Assembly (NCBI GenBank): GCA_963921195.1
Contig: OY992539.1
Location: 102,122,964 to 102,186,963, forward strand
Reading direction: 5' to 3'
DNA from: Pegoplata infirma
Lineage: Eukaryota; Arthropoda; Insecta; Diptera; Anthomyiidae
Length of the DNA: 64,000 nucleotides
A program made the position numbers and the translations under genes. The notes beneath the pieces are model-generated. The model worked only from the letters and a program-made list of their open reading frames with translations. It was not told the DNA's origin and did no database searches. This document shows positions 22,246-33,486 of the stretch, in pieces. Position 1 is the first letter of the stretch; the number at the start of each line of letters is the position of its first letter.

Positions 22246-22995
22246 TCAACATTTACTACGTGTTGGAATGTAACCCCATACTGTGGTTGAAGGGTAAAAA
22301 CAATTTAGTAAATTTTAAATTGACACAATTAAAACTTTACTCAATAAAATTTTTTTTTTTAATTAAGTTTTTAATTGTGTCAAGTAAAAATCTACTTAAA
22401 ATTTATCAATTTACTTTTTTAAAGTTAAGAAAATTTTCACATTTTTTTACAAAAAAAAACTTTATTTTTTTAATTTTTTACCAAATATATTTATGTCTTA
22501 AAGACATAGAAAATCTTCATAAAAATGATTTCAAACTTTTATATACATATGAGGCTTTCCACACCAAATGTTCAGCAAAAAAAAAAAGTTGTGTCGTGTC
22601 AATATGAAATCATTTGCAAAGTATTAGCTCTTAGGGTACTATTAAATAACAAAAATAAAATTTAATTTTTTTCAAAAAGTGGGCCTTGTAGGCGTGGTCA
22701 AAAATTGAAAATATCTAACTTTTTTGCCAAAGCATCTTTATTTCAATATTTCTGCAAATTAAATGAAACACAGTAAAGTCTTAAAGACAAACGTTTTTTT
22801 ATAGATTTTTGTATGGGCTATCGATTAAAAAAATAAAAATTTGAAAATTTTCAGAAGAAGTTCTGAATTTTTTAAATTTAAACTTAAACTTTATCAAAAA
22901 ACACGCCGCAATTTTATTTTTTTTTTTTTAAATTTTATAAAAAAAAGTTAAAGTGCTTTTCTATCTGTTCTGAAATTTTCAGAGATGTGTTTTGC

Positions 22996-24509
22996 GGCGC
23001 TATGAAATAACTCCCAATGAAATAAGTCCCAAGAAAAATAATGCAATAAGTCCCAAAAATTTCCATACGATTTGGGAGTTATTTCATAATGAAATAACTC
23101 CCAAATCTGCGGGGATTATTTCATTTTTTTTGGAAGTTATTTCATTTTTAAGTTTGGGAGTTATTTCATTACGCAATAACTCCCAAACTATTTTAATGAA
23201 ATAACTCCCAACAGTTTGAGAGTAAATTATGAAAATAAAAATTTAACTTATTGAATTTTTAAGTTTCTTTAATTTTTATTAAAAATAATAAAAATTTGAT
23301 ATTTTCTTTAGTTATTTTCAGGAAAAGTTAATTTGTTACGGGGAGAGTAAATGACCTCGAACTAGAATAAACTCTTTTTCAATGCTTTTTGATTTATCTT
23401 GTAAATAAATTCAGAAAACCATTCACTCAGAAGTACATCAATGTCAATCAAAATAAAAAAAAAAATAATACGTTTGCTTTAAGGCGAAATGCATGCTGCG
23501 AGTAATTGTGAAAAATATCGAGTTCTTCTAAGAATGGTTGTAATTTATGAAAATTAAGAGGTATTGTATGACAAACTGAAGATCCGCAACCGGTGTAATA
23601 AGAAGTTTTAGGATCCTGTTAGTTTGGCGGGCACATTAGATTATTTAAAGTGTAGGCGAAATGCACTTTCGGTCTTTTACAACCCACTCACGCTTTTCTT
23701 TATTTTGAAATATATGTTGTTGGAATACGATTATATGTTTAAAAAGATTTGAATGCGTATGGATGTGAAGAAAGCGCCGCGGGCGAAAAATTTTTACAAG
23801 AAATTTTAACAAAAAATTAAAAAAAAAATCGCGCGATTTTTTTTTTAATATTTTGTTAAAATCTCTTGTAAAAATTTTTCGCTTGCGGCGCTGTCTTCAC
23901 AGCCATATGCATTCAAATCTTTTCAAACAAATAATCGTTTTCTTACCACATTTATTATACAGAATCCTGGAAGCTCTAAAAGGCTTCCAGGAATCTGCTT
24001 TCAAGTTTTATGCGTGGCTTGTTAATTGTTTTAACCAAGATGATTTATATATTTTTTAATTTAAGTTCATATTTTTATGGAGTTTATTTTCTGTTCTTCT
24101 CGCAGCCGCCAGAGGGACCTGCGATAAGTTAGCTATTGCATGAAATATTATACTGATATGATTCAAACATTAAAATAAATTTAATCAATGTGTCAGTAAG
24201 CTGCATTCCAAAAAGTTGAGAAGGGATTGTTGGCACTTCAGAGATTTGTTTTTTAAAGAGACACAATTAAAGTGTTTTTGGAATTTAAACAGAAAAATTT
24301 AATATTCAAAAAAAAATTGGGATTTATTTCATTTCTATTGGGAGTTAATTCGTTGGGACTTCTTTCATTTTTTGTTAGGGACTTATTTCATTTTTCTTGG
24401 GACTTGTTTAATTTTTTTGGTTTGGGAGATAATTCATTTTATTTGGGATTTATTTCATTGGGAGTTATTTCATTGGGACTTATTTCATTGGGAGCTATTT
24501 CATGGCGCC
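22996..24509. mobile_element. Mutator-like non-autonomous element, 1514 bp, iterated TIRs
   Basis: Ends GGCGCTATGAAATAACTCCC and GGGAGCTATTTCATGGCGCC. Exact 9-bp duplication GTGTTTTGC on both sides (22987-22995; 24510-24518), and the empty site is seen uninterrupted at 39983. A 9-bp duplication is characteristic of Mutator-like elements. The terminal 100-200 bp consist of repeated ATGAAATAACTCCCA / ATGAAATAAGTCCCA units. No transposase frame. Confidence 0.88.
23710..23960. repeat. Long hairpin with central TCGCGCGA
   Basis: Inverted repeat inside the Mutator-like element. 'gaagaaagcgccgc', 'gcgaaaaatttttacaag' and 'aaatttt aac' pair with their complements around TCGCGCGA at 23829; pairing continues outward through 'gatttgaatgc' to about 23710/23960. 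The loop is almost nil. Confidence 0.75.
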
Positions 24510-24589
24510 GTGTTTTGCCTTGTTTTCGAGAAGTCAAATGTCAAAGATTGCAATACGCTAATTTTATACAATAATGGTGTGGAAAACGT

Positions 24590-24912
24590 GTGCGTATGAG
24601 TAATATCAATACTTAAAAAATATTTTAAGAGGCGATGGGAGCGTGAGTGAGTTTTTAACAACGATTACGCACGCTCATGAAAGAAAAAATATAGTCACAA
24701 ACGATATTTTATTTTGCTCACGCTCATTCACGCACACGTGAGTAGAAAAAAATAAGTCACGGTCACGATGTTCGCGTGAGTAAAATAAAATATCGTGCTT
24801 GAATATTTTTTTTCTTTCATTAGCGTGCGTGATCGTAAATAAAAACTCACTCACGCTCCCATCGCCTCTTAAAATATTTTTTAAGTATTAATATTACTCA
24901 TACGCACACGTT
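24590..24912. repeat. GGGAGCGTGAGTGAG palindrome core
   Basis: Arms starting 'gcgtatgagtaatatcaata' and ending 'tattaatattactcatacgc', with GATGGGAGCGTGAGTGAG against CTCACTCACGCTCCCATC inside and TCACG/CGTGA words throughout. The same core is at 44015-44280, and variants sit at 38415-38530, 40820-41690 and 44780-44885. Confidence 0.85.
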
Positions 24913-25649
24913 TTATACACCATTATTGTATAAAATTAGCGTATTGCAATCTTTGACATTTGATTTCTCGAAAACAAGGCAAAACACATCTCTGAAAATT
25001 TCAGAACAGATAGAAAAACACTTTAACTTTTTTTTAAAAACATTAAAAAAAAAATAAAATTGCGGCAAGTTTTTTGATAAATAAAGTTTAAGTTTATTTA
25101 AAAAAATTCAGAACTTCTTCTGAAAATTTTCCAATTTTTATTTTTTTAATCGATAGCCCATACAAAAATCTATAAAAAAACGTTTGTCCTTAAGACTTTA
25201 CTGTGTTTCATTTAATTTGCAGAAATATTGAAATAAAGATGCTTTTGCAAAAAAGTAACATATTTTAAATTTTTGACCACGCCTACAAGGCCCACTTTTT
25301 GAAAAAACTTAAATTTTATTTTTGTTATTTAATAGTACCCTAAGAGCAAATACTTTGCAAATGATATCCCATTGAAACCACTATGGTTTTTCTGTAGCGG
25401 AACAGTTGGTGTGGAATGCCTCATATACAAAAAACTATAAACTAAATGAGAATTTAGAAAACTAAGAAATTAAAAAAAATAAAAAAAACTGTTAAATTTT
25501 TATTAAATTATTTACTTATTTTTTTTTTTTAAACGTTTGAGTAAAATTTTTAATTGCCTCAATTAAAAATTTACATATTTTTTTTTTTATTTAAACAAGT
25601 GATTACTCAAAATTTTGTCTCACATATTTTTTTTTACTAATGAGATGGC

Positions 25650-26175
25650 CAAGCAGTTTGAAATACGAGTCATATGAGTCCCAAGGCACATAAATATTTC
25701 AGGGAATTGCAAAGCCGATGAGCTGGCAAGTCTAAAAACTTCCATTCAGGTTAATATGGAATTGGAATGTGTTTGTAAGCCTCTTCAAACTTGCAAGAAA
25801 AACCTACGGTTTGACAGATTTGGCCTTCTCTTTATCAGAAACGCACAAGCTAGCTGATATAGCTTCCAACAGGAGAGATTTCGACAGTGCTAGCTGTAAT
25901 TACAAGACAGCATCTTATAGGAAAGCATGAATAGTGGTTTAATGTGCCGTCAAATGCCTTTTGCCGGAGGTGCATGGATCAGGAAGAGTTAGAAAATATC
26001 GAACACTTTATCTGCCATTGCCCTGCACTTTATAGTTAGAGATTTGCTTCATTGAGATCTAGGGAGCTGCACGATCTTTTTGATTTATCGAATGTCAAAA
26101 TTCAATCATTTATGAGTTTCATAAGGAGCTCAAATTTGTTAAAAGGTAGGGACTGGTAAGGAACCCAATTACCGT
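25650..26175 (+). pseudogene. Non-LTR retrotransposon 3' end (RNase H and zinc-knuckle remnant)
   Basis: Broken reading that still shows the end of an RNase H domain (VPRHINISGNCKADELAS, from the usual VPGHxxIxGNexADELA) near 25692-25725, and the C-terminal motif TRQHLIGKH, then VPSNAFCRRCMDQEE and ENIEHFICHCPAL, a CX2C...HX3-4C zinc motif typical of I/LOA/Jockey-type ORF2 tails. Several stops and frameshifts (for example a TGA after IGKHE) kill it. A 3' untranslated tail runs to about 26175. It would have encoded part of a reverse-transcribing ORF2 protein. Confidence 0.82.
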
Positions 26176-26212
26176 ACTGTGGTATCACAATGTATCTATG
26201 AGTAGGGTTGCC

Positions 26213-26340
26213 AGAAATTTATTTCCAAAAAGCGGGACAAACACAAAAAAATTACAAAAATGGCAGGATTTTAAGAATTTTCGCGGGTCCAAAATAGGCA
26301 GATTAAAAAATCAGGAGATTGAAAAATCAGAAGAGTTTTT
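26213..26340 (+). repeat. Possible hAT-type end TAGGGTTGCCAG
   Basis: TAGGGTTGCCAGAAATTTA followed by repeated 'ggcaggat'/'agcgggac' words resembles a hAT terminus, but I found no matching CTGGCAACCCTA end to the right. Kept as a possible orphan end. Confidence 0.3.
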
Positions 26341-26393
26341 TAAATATTCGTGACGTAAATATTTTTTCTTTTTCCTAAACGGTGTTCGCATTC

Positions 26394-26534
26394 ATTTTTA
26401 ACTAGTTAAATTATTGGTTTTCCCCATACAATTTAAGCGTCAAAAATTAAACGGCGTGTTATTTTAACAGATAAAGTGTTAAAATTTGTATGGGGAAAAC
26501 ACATAATTAAACTAGCTTAAATGAATGCGAATAT
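26394..26534. mobile_element. 141-bp palindromic MITE TTCGCATTCATT
   Basis: Arms TTCGCATTCATTTTTAACTA and TAGCTTAAATGAATGCGAA pair, as do GTTTTCCCCATACAA and TTGTATGGGGAAAAC. Loop of about 35 bases. Non-coding. Confidence 0.8.
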
Positions 26535-26794
26535 TGTTTTAAAAGTCATTCATTTTTCGTACAAAAAAACTTATTTTTATATATCATCTGATATCAGATC
26601 TAAAATTTGGTCACTTTTTCCTGGATTTGTTATTTACGGACGTATTTAGTAATACATTTTTAAAAATGTTCGGGTCATTAAAATGAATCCTGTCTAGTTT
26701 TCCATAAATCGATTAATTTGTGAGATATTAGGATAATTTCGTTTATATTATCAACATGATTTGCTGACCCACCGCATTATTTCATGAATCGCCG

Positions 26795-26930
26795 GTCGAG
26801 TATCCGCAAAACCGCCGATTTTCAAAAACCGGGTTTCGGTTTATTCGAAAAATCTAAAAATTAAAAAACCGGTTTCGGGTTTTTTATAAAAAACCGGTCA
26901 ACCGGTTTTTGGATAATTTTACATTTTTAT
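26795..26930 (+). mobile_element. Truncated end of the ACCGGTTTTCGG hAT family
   Basis: GAGTATCCGCAAAACCGCC followed by CCGGGTTTCGGTTTATTCG and AAACCGGTCAACCGGTTTT matches the left end of the hAT at 18487. The rest is absent; the sequence runs into unrelated AT-rich DNA, then a DINE-1 copy. Confidence 0.65.
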
Positions 26931-27011
26931 TTAAAAAAAAACGAAATTTGTTAATTAAATAGAAGAAAATAAGATACAAAATTAGTTTATTAACTTTACT
27001 TAACTTAAAAC

Positions 27012-27845
27012 ACAAGTAAGAAAATTATAGTCGGTCAAGACCGACCATATAATACCCTACACCAAGGTTTCCCGGAAAATGGGTCCCATGGATCGATTAG
27101 ATCTATATGTTGTAAAACCTTTAATAAGTGAAGAAAACACTCACAATTCAAATTTGAGTGAAATAGGCTTCTATTTGTTGACAATAAACCGCTTTAACTG
27201 AATATCGGGCGAAATTTTCACAAGGGGCCTGAGTCCAAAACTGGTCCGATGATTATCAGGTTTGATAAGGTTATTTAAGTACGCGTTTAACATACACAAA
27301 CAAAATTTTAATTAAATATTTTCTATTTTCATGAAATTTGAGACATTTATGTGAAAATCGGGAAGGTGGTTTGTATGGGGGCTACAAGAAGAACTGGTCC
27401 GATTTCTTTGAAATTCGGAATGATGATATGTGAAGACAAAACATGTTTACCATCCAAATTTCAAAGCGATACCTTCTATAATACGGTTATTAGAGTCATT
27501 TGAGCCAAAACTAAAGAGGACCTTTGTATGGGGGCTAGGTCTAAATATGGACCGATTTTTTCCAATTTCAATAGGCTTCGTCCTTGGGCCAAGAGAGACT
27601 TAAGTTTCAAATTTCAAGTCAATTGATTAAAAATTGCGACCTGTATCGTGTTTACACCGTTTACATGGACAGACAGACAGACGGACGGACAGACGGACGG
27701 ACGGACGGACATCGCTAAATCGACTCAAAAAGTGATTCTGAGTCGATCGGTATACTTAAATATCGGTATACCAATATTTCGGGTAGTTACAAACATCAGC
27801 ACAAACTCATTATACCCTGTACCACAGTGTGGTGTAGGGTATAAT
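27012..27845 (+). mobile_element. DINE-1/mini-me-like element, copy 2
   Basis: Begins ACAAGTAAGAAAATTATAG with GTCGGTCAAGACCGAC, ends GTACCACAGTGTGGTGTAGG plus GTAT. The GTCY tract (27667-27710) is longer than in copy 1: GACAGACAGACAGACGGACG and further GACG units. Block order is the same as in copies 1 and 3. Short frames through it (27648-27851) are translated tract, not genes. Confidence 0.85.
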
Positions 27846-27849
27846 AAAT

Positions 27850-28430
27850 AAGCGTTTGGTTTTGTATTCTAAAATAATCAGGGTATTCACTTCAGAAATC
27901 GTTGGCCCTTGCAACAGTGCTATATTGCAACTTTTAAAATGTAAGGACACCTCGAGAATTTGTGTACATTCTACATAACCTAAAATACAAAATGATTTAA
28001 GTCGACTGCTGGTTGACATAAGTGAACGTAATTGGATACTGAAAGGGTCTTGAATAAGTACAAACATATTTTTTACCCAAAAATTTTTTTCAAAAATTTT
28101 TTTTTCGCAAAAAATATTTTTTACCGTTTTTTATTTTTTTTTTAACAAATATTTTTTTTGTCAAATATCTTTTTTTTTTAAATTTATTGCAATATTTTTT
28201 TTTCATTTTGGAGAATAGTCGTACATTGGTCAAGGCCGAATATAACTTTTTTACATTTTTTATTACCAGTTAAATAGTACTCGAAAATACATTTAAGTCC
28301 TGGAAAGGCATTGTGGTCTAAGAAAAAAGTGCAGAAAAACTACTTCATTTTTTCCAGAAAAGAAAATTCCATACATATTTTATACCCCTGTAGCCGATCC
28401 TTAGTCGGTTTAAAATAGGAAAATAATGTT
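27850..28430. other. AT-rich spacer with long T runs
   Basis: Low-complexity T/A runs at 28075-28205 and an isolated 'ggtcaaggccgaatataac' near 28229. No gene or full element recognised. Confidence 0.4.
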
Positions 28431-28434
28431 TCCA

Positions 28435-28535
28435 ATTTCATGGATCATTTACGCGTATGAGGTTTTATTAATAAGACATAATACACATATTAAGTATACG
28501 CCACGATGTACTCGAAATAATATAATATCGAAGGC
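28435..28535 (+). repeat. Direct repeat, left copy
   Basis: 'acgcgtatgaggttttatta', 'ataagacataata' and 'attaagtatacgccac' recur at 29265-29345 with small changes. The two copies are about 830 bp apart and could flank an inserted or duplicated segment. Confidence 0.6.
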
Positions 28536-29024
28536 CTTTAAATAAACAAAACCCTCTATCTAAAAAACACAATTTTTCAGAAGAGCCAAAATACTATTCA
28601 TTTCCCGTATTTATAGAATCATTAAAATTAGATATTCTACAATATATTTTTAAATCAACTACTGAATCTAATTTAAAATTCGTTTTTAAAGTGTTGCACT
28701 ATTACAGATTTTATAATAGATTGAGGGTTTAGTTTCTCAAACAGGCGTATGGACATATCGCCCAAGGTTTTACCGCCCAAAACCGTAAATGTCATATCGC
28801 CCAAGCTGTGACATATAGACCAAAATGATAGGTTTAAAAATTATTTTTAAGGCCCCGTTGCGTAGGGAAGGCGTGGTCGTAGGGGCGTAAAATTTTTCCT
28901 GAGTTATTTTTTAGTCAAATGGAAAAAAATGAGCGGGTACCGTCTCAACATTTCCAACATTTCCAAAATAAGGGACACTCTAATGTGCATATATGAAAAT
29001 TTTTCACCGGGTTCCTTCGAATTT

Positions 29025-29245
29025 AGTGCCCTAAAGTAGCAAAAAATAAATAGGTTTTTTTTCAGTTCTAGCGAAAAGTCCACTTATCTTGTAGTTATTT
29101 TAGTGAAACCAAGTTTTTTTTTCAAAAATACTAAAGCTATCATTTTTTAAGACATTTTTTGAAATCAGCGAACCCGAAAAAACATCAACTATCATGGTAA
29201 AATGCTCTTGTCCACCTTGTTGTGGAATCGGAACCACAATGCCGC
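29025..29245 (-). mobile_element. Transib-like MITE end, truncated copy
   Basis: On the minus strand it starts CATTGTGGTTCCGATTCC, with CATTGTG, a 23-bp spacer and ACAAGAGCA. Internal blocks 'ggtttcactaaaataactac', 'gtggacttttcgctag' and 'ttttgctactttagggcac' match the left half of the element at 16410. Its other end is missing. Confidence 0.7.
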
Positions 29246-29254
29246 CTTAAGATT

Positions 29255-29350
29255 ATTTCCAATTTGATGGTTCATCAACGCGTATGAGTTTCATTAATAA
29301 GGCATAATATGATATTAAGTATACGCCATGTTGAACTCAAATAAACATGA
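29255..29350 (+). repeat. Direct repeat, right copy
   Basis: Partner of 28435-28535: 'acgcgtatgagtttcattaa', 'taaggcataatatg', 'attaagtatacgccat'. Confidence 0.6.
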
Positions 29351-29833
29351 ATTACAAATAATTCATTGTTCGGTACTCTAAACATAATATAATTTGTATA
29401 TTTATCCAAATCAATAAATTTGTAAAGTTTTTGCATATTTACTTACGAAATTACGCTTTTTTAGTTTTCATGAACATTTCGCTTAAAGTTGTAGAAAAAT
29501 ATGTTTTTTATGCCCTACCAAAAATATTTTACTAATTCGATTTAATAGATCTAATTTGATCCGTGAAAGGGTTGTATCAAATTATATTTAATTGTTTTAC
29601 TTTAGAACAAAATAAATTAAAATTGGCTACGCAGAAAAACTTTATTTAACTATCTTTAAATTAAAAACACACACATTCCAGCAACCTCTAAACTCAGAGG
29701 GGCTTAAGGGCACCAGCCCCCTAAACAATATGCCACCCTCTTTAGAATAAAAAAACCCCGAAATTAAAATTTAGAATAGTGCCTCTAGACCTCTCCGAGA
29801 GCAGGGACTCCTCGTACATATGTGTTCGTGGTA
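29351..29833. other. No recognised feature
   Basis: AT-rich DNA then a GC-richer stretch at 29690-29825 ('ctctaaactcagaggggctt', 'gcctctagacctctccgaga'). No frame or RNA structure convincing enough to name. Confidence 0.35.
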
Positions 29834-30858
29834 CACTGAAAAAAAGACATAACTAAATTTAAGGAAGAAATGTCTTTGAAAATTTATCATGCATTTTCCT
29901 AAAATTTAGTTAAATTTAACTTAAAAATGTGAAATTTTCTTAACTATGAGGAAAAAATTTTAGTTCATTTACTTATAATTAGTTCATAGTTTTCTTTAAA
30001 TGGATTTTTTTTAATATTAGGAAAAAAATTCTTACTACCAAAGAAATTTTCCACAAATCTAGGAATCGTATCTTTATTTTTAAGACATATTTCTTAAAAA
30101 ACAATTTAGTTCAAGTTTAGTTAAAATTTATTAAAAAAACAGAAAGTGTACTTCTTAGAATTAGTTAATGACTTCTGAGAATTAAGTAAATAACTTCTTA
30201 GAATTTAGTTAAAAATTCAAAATGGCGATATCTCGAAAACTAAGCGAGATAGAGCGAAACGGATGAAAATTTCAAAAGAAAGACTACAAAGAAAAATATG
30301 GAATAGTCTAACTCTGCATATAATTTTAGATCTAAAATTTTAAATTCCCGAGATTTTATATAAACACATATCTCGGTAAATACTGCCAACACGAGAAAAG
30401 GTCCAACGGCATTTTTGTAGCTCTTGACTCGTAGAACACTTCCGCAAAAGAAAGCCCTCCGATTAACAGTTTTTGAGTTATCCGGTTTTTAAGATTCTCA
30501 AGACCCTATCAGGCCCCTTATTACCGTATCTCAAAAACTAAGCAAGTTAGAGACAAACGGACACAAGTTTTGGTTCAAAATCTATGGGGACCCTTAAAGG
30601 ACCCAACGGGGTCTCGAGTTAAATGGGGTCCGAACCCATGGGTCCAGGGTCTAGACCCAATCTATTTCTAAAATGTGAAGTATATTTTTTCCCATTTTCT
30701 AGTTAAAATTGGCTTAAAATTAAATAACTTTGTTTTCCTTATTTTTGGGAAAATTATGAACTAAAACCAAGAAAAAAATCTTTGGAGCCAAATCATTCCC
30801 TCTTTTTCTCAAAATTAAGTTAATTTTCCCAGATTTTAGTTCATTTTTTTTTTGAGTG
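29834..30858. mobile_element. CACT-ended element with 2-bp duplication, copy 1 (1025 bp)
   Basis: Begins CACTGAAAAAAAGACATAAC and ends TTTAGTTCATTTTTTTTTTG plus AGTG; ends are inverted (CACTNAAAAAAA). Flanked by TA on both sides. The interior has 'ctaaaatttagttaaattta' near one end and 'aaaatttagttaattttccc'-type words near the other, plus 'tatctcgaaaactaagcgag'. Nearly identical copy at 57101-58134. CACT ends with a 2-bp duplication resemble the CMC (CACTA/Mirage) group; no transposase is present to confirm it. Confidence 0.8.
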
Positions 30859-30930
30859 TAGTATTTTGGGTTTTCCTGACGCTCAAGAATTTTTTTTAAC
30901 TAAATTTCTAAATGTTCTATTCCTTTCATT

Positions 30931-31776
30931 ATACCCTACACCACTCTGTGGTACAGGGTATATTGAGTTTGTGCTGATGTTTGTAACTACCCGAAATATT
31001 GGTCTTAGACCTACCTTCAAGTATACCGATCGATTCAGAAAAACTTTTTGAGTTGATTTAGCGATGTCCGTCCGTCCGTCCGTCCGTCCGTCCGTCCGTC
31101 CGTCCGTCTGTCCATCTATCGGTTTAAGCACGATACAGGTCGCAATTTTCAATCAATTGACCTGAAATTTGAAACTTAAGCATCTTTTGGCCCAAGGACG
31201 AAGCCTATTGAAATTGGAGAAAATCGGTCCATGTTAAGACCTAGCCCCCATACAAACGCCCCCTTTGGATTCGGCTTAAATGACACTAATAACCGTATTA
31301 TAATAGATATCGCTTTGAAATTCAGCAAGTAATCAAATTTTGTATGCACAAATCACCATTCCAAATTTTAAAGAATCGGGTCAGTCCTTCTGGTAGTCCC
31401 CATACAAACCACCTTCCCGATATTCACATAATTCCCTCAAAATTCATAAAAATGGAAATATTTGATAAAAAATTTATTTTTAGGTGCTAAACGTGTACTT
31501 TAGCAACCTTATCAAATCGGAATATAATTGGACCATTTTTGGACTTAGTCCCCCATATAAAAATTTCGACCGATATTCAGTTAAATTGTTCTATTGACAA
31601 AAAAAATTAACCAATTCCACTTAAAATTGATCTGTGTGTGTTTTCTACACTAAATAAAGATCTAACAAAAGACAGATACAATCGGTCCATGTTTGGACTT
31701 GGGACCCATTTTCCGGAAAACACTGGTGTAGGGTATCATATGGTCGGTCTTGACCGACTATAACTTTCTTACTTGT
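30931..31776 (-). mobile_element. DINE-1/mini-me-like element, copy 3
   Basis: Reverse-oriented copy: ATACCCTACACCACTCTGTG at the left, GTCGGTCTTGACCGACTATA then ACTTTCTTACTTGT at the right. Contains an uninterrupted CCGT/CCGTCTGTCC tract at 31067-31110, the longest of the three. Internal block order is that of copies 1 and 2. Confidence 0.85.
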
Positions 31777-32218
31777 TTTATTATAGATTTTACCGTTCTA
31801 TGCCTTAAACATATGTGGTATGAATTTGAGTCCAATCGGATTACATGACCACGTGGCGCCCCCTTTCAAAGTTTTGGTTTTTTCAAATTAAAAAAAAAAT
31901 AAAAAGATAAAACAAACTGAACTAAAGGCCCATTTAGATTGGCAGACTTGTAAAACGACCTGTCAAAAATTCATGCGGAGAGAATTTTTTTCATCGTCTA
32001 AACACTCAACATACAAATACGGACAGACTTTTTGTCAATACGGAGAGGAAAATGTTGGCATACGGATGTAATTTTTGTGTTTTGAAAAATTTCAAAAAAT
32101 TACTATTTTCATTAGATCAGGGATGTTTTTTATGTAAACAAAAATACAAATAATAACAACAACTGTTGTGAAGTGGTGGTAAAAATAAATAAAATTTTAT
32201 ATGGGCTAAATTTTCGGA
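31777..32218. other. Spacer with an orphan GGCCCATTTAGATTGGCAG end
   Basis: No gene seen. 'ggcccatttagattggcaga' at 31927 resembles the AGTCTAATTGGCAGAC end of the following foldback and may be an end of a related element. Confidence 0.35.
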
Positions 32219-33289
32219 ACAAGTCTAATTGGCAGACATTGGTCCGATTAATTTTTTCTATTTTTTGAAATAGGGATGATTTAGGTGAGTTCAACAAAGA
32301 AATAAAATTGTCGGCGGCCCGTGGTTCCGAGTTATGGGCCTCCAAAGTTCTGATATCGAATTTAATATATCTTCTTCAATAATGGTCCGATCAGACCAAG
32401 ATTGGTTTCATTCGAAAGCTTATTCAAATACCTTAAATTTGACATTTTAAAAAATTTGGATTCATTAACCCATTGTGAAACAACTCTAAATTTTAGATTT
32501 TTCACCCCAAGTTTTTGAAGAAATGGGGTAAAATTTTAAAATTATGCACTATTAAGGTATTTATTTTTATAACTAGGCTTATAGCTTAGATATTAAGCTT
32601 TGATTTGAGCTTTCATTTGACCTTTTAACCCTTATAGAACCGGAGTTATTTACGTTTAAACATTAGAAAATATATTTGAATATATATACCAGACCTCTGT
32701 GTAGTTTATTTTTTTTGCCTTAAAAGGTTTTCTGGGTTGCCGGCCTTCGGACGGGCTTAGGGATTTCAATTTTTATATATTGATTAAGCGGCTTCGCTAA
32801 ATAAAGTTTTTTTTTTTATTAATATATAAGCGGGGTCAATGGTTATGAGTCAATAACTCCAGTTCTATAAGGGTTAAAAGGTCTTTTAAAAGCTCAAATG
32901 AAAGCTTAATATCTAAGCTTTAAATCTCGTCGTATAAATACATGCCTTAATAACACACAATTTTGAAATATAACGCATTTTCTCTAAAAACTTTGGTTTA
33001 AAAATCTAAAATTTGGTTTTGTGCCACCATGGGTTAATGGAACCAAATTTTTTAAAATTTCAAAATAAAGGTATTTGATTAAGCTTTCGAATGAAACCAA
33101 TCTTGGTCTGATCGGACCAATTTTGAAGAAGATATATCAAATTCGATATCCGAACTTTGGAGGCCCATAACTCGGAAACCATGGGCCGCCGACATTTTTT
33201 TTTTCTTTTTTGGACACAGCACTAAAAGTTCTACCTGTGATATTTTTTTTTTTTGGATCAGAGAAATGTCTGCCAACTAGACTTTAACC
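32219..33289. mobile_element. Foldback element AAGTCTAATTGGCAGACATT
   Basis: Ends AAGTCTAATTGGCAGACATT and AATGTCTGCCAACTAGACTT. Arms of about 430 bp pair through 'gtcggcggcccgtggttccg', 'tatgggcctccaaagttctg', 'gaccaagattggtttcattc' and 'aacccttatagaaccggagt'. The loop (about 32660-32820) includes a small hairpin GCCGGCCTTCGGACGGGC. Frames inside the arms are chance. Confidence 0.85.
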
Positions 33290-33486
33290 AAACTTCCTGC
33301 CAAACAAGGAATATGGAGTCGGTGGAGATGTTGGAATCAGAGATGTCAGAATCAGTGGAGATTTAGATTTATGCATCTTTTGGTTAACGAACGCAAATTG
33401 AAGAAAATATTTTATCACAATTCTATGGTTGATTTGTAAATTTTACAATTGCAAAATGTTGTTTCGGTGTGTGTTTGTAATGAACA
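33290..33486. other. Short purine-rich spacer
   Basis: Repeated GGAGATG/GGAATCAGAGATG words at 33313-33362, then AT-rich DNA. No recognised function. Confidence 0.3.

Larger units (their letters stand above)
22551..25422. mobile_element. GAGGCATTCC foldback element, subfamily A, copy 1
   Basis: Ends GAGGCTTTCCACACCAAATG and CATTCCACACC-complement ...GGTGTGGAATGCCTC, flanked by ATAT on both sides (22547-22550; 25423-25426). Arms of about 450 bp pair base for base ('gggtactattaaataacaaa', 'gggccttgtaggcgtggtca', 'gtatgggctatcgattaaaa'). The centre is the GGGAGCGTGAGTGAG palindrome (24590-24912). The left arm is split by a Mutator-like element (22996-24509). No transposase. Confidence 0.88.

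Noticed and set aside
30883..31152. Thr-Asp-Gly repeat protein (QTDGRTDGRTD) and similar at 27648-27851
   Set aside because: Translation of the GTCY tract of DINE-1-like elements; the same reading recurs in each copy.
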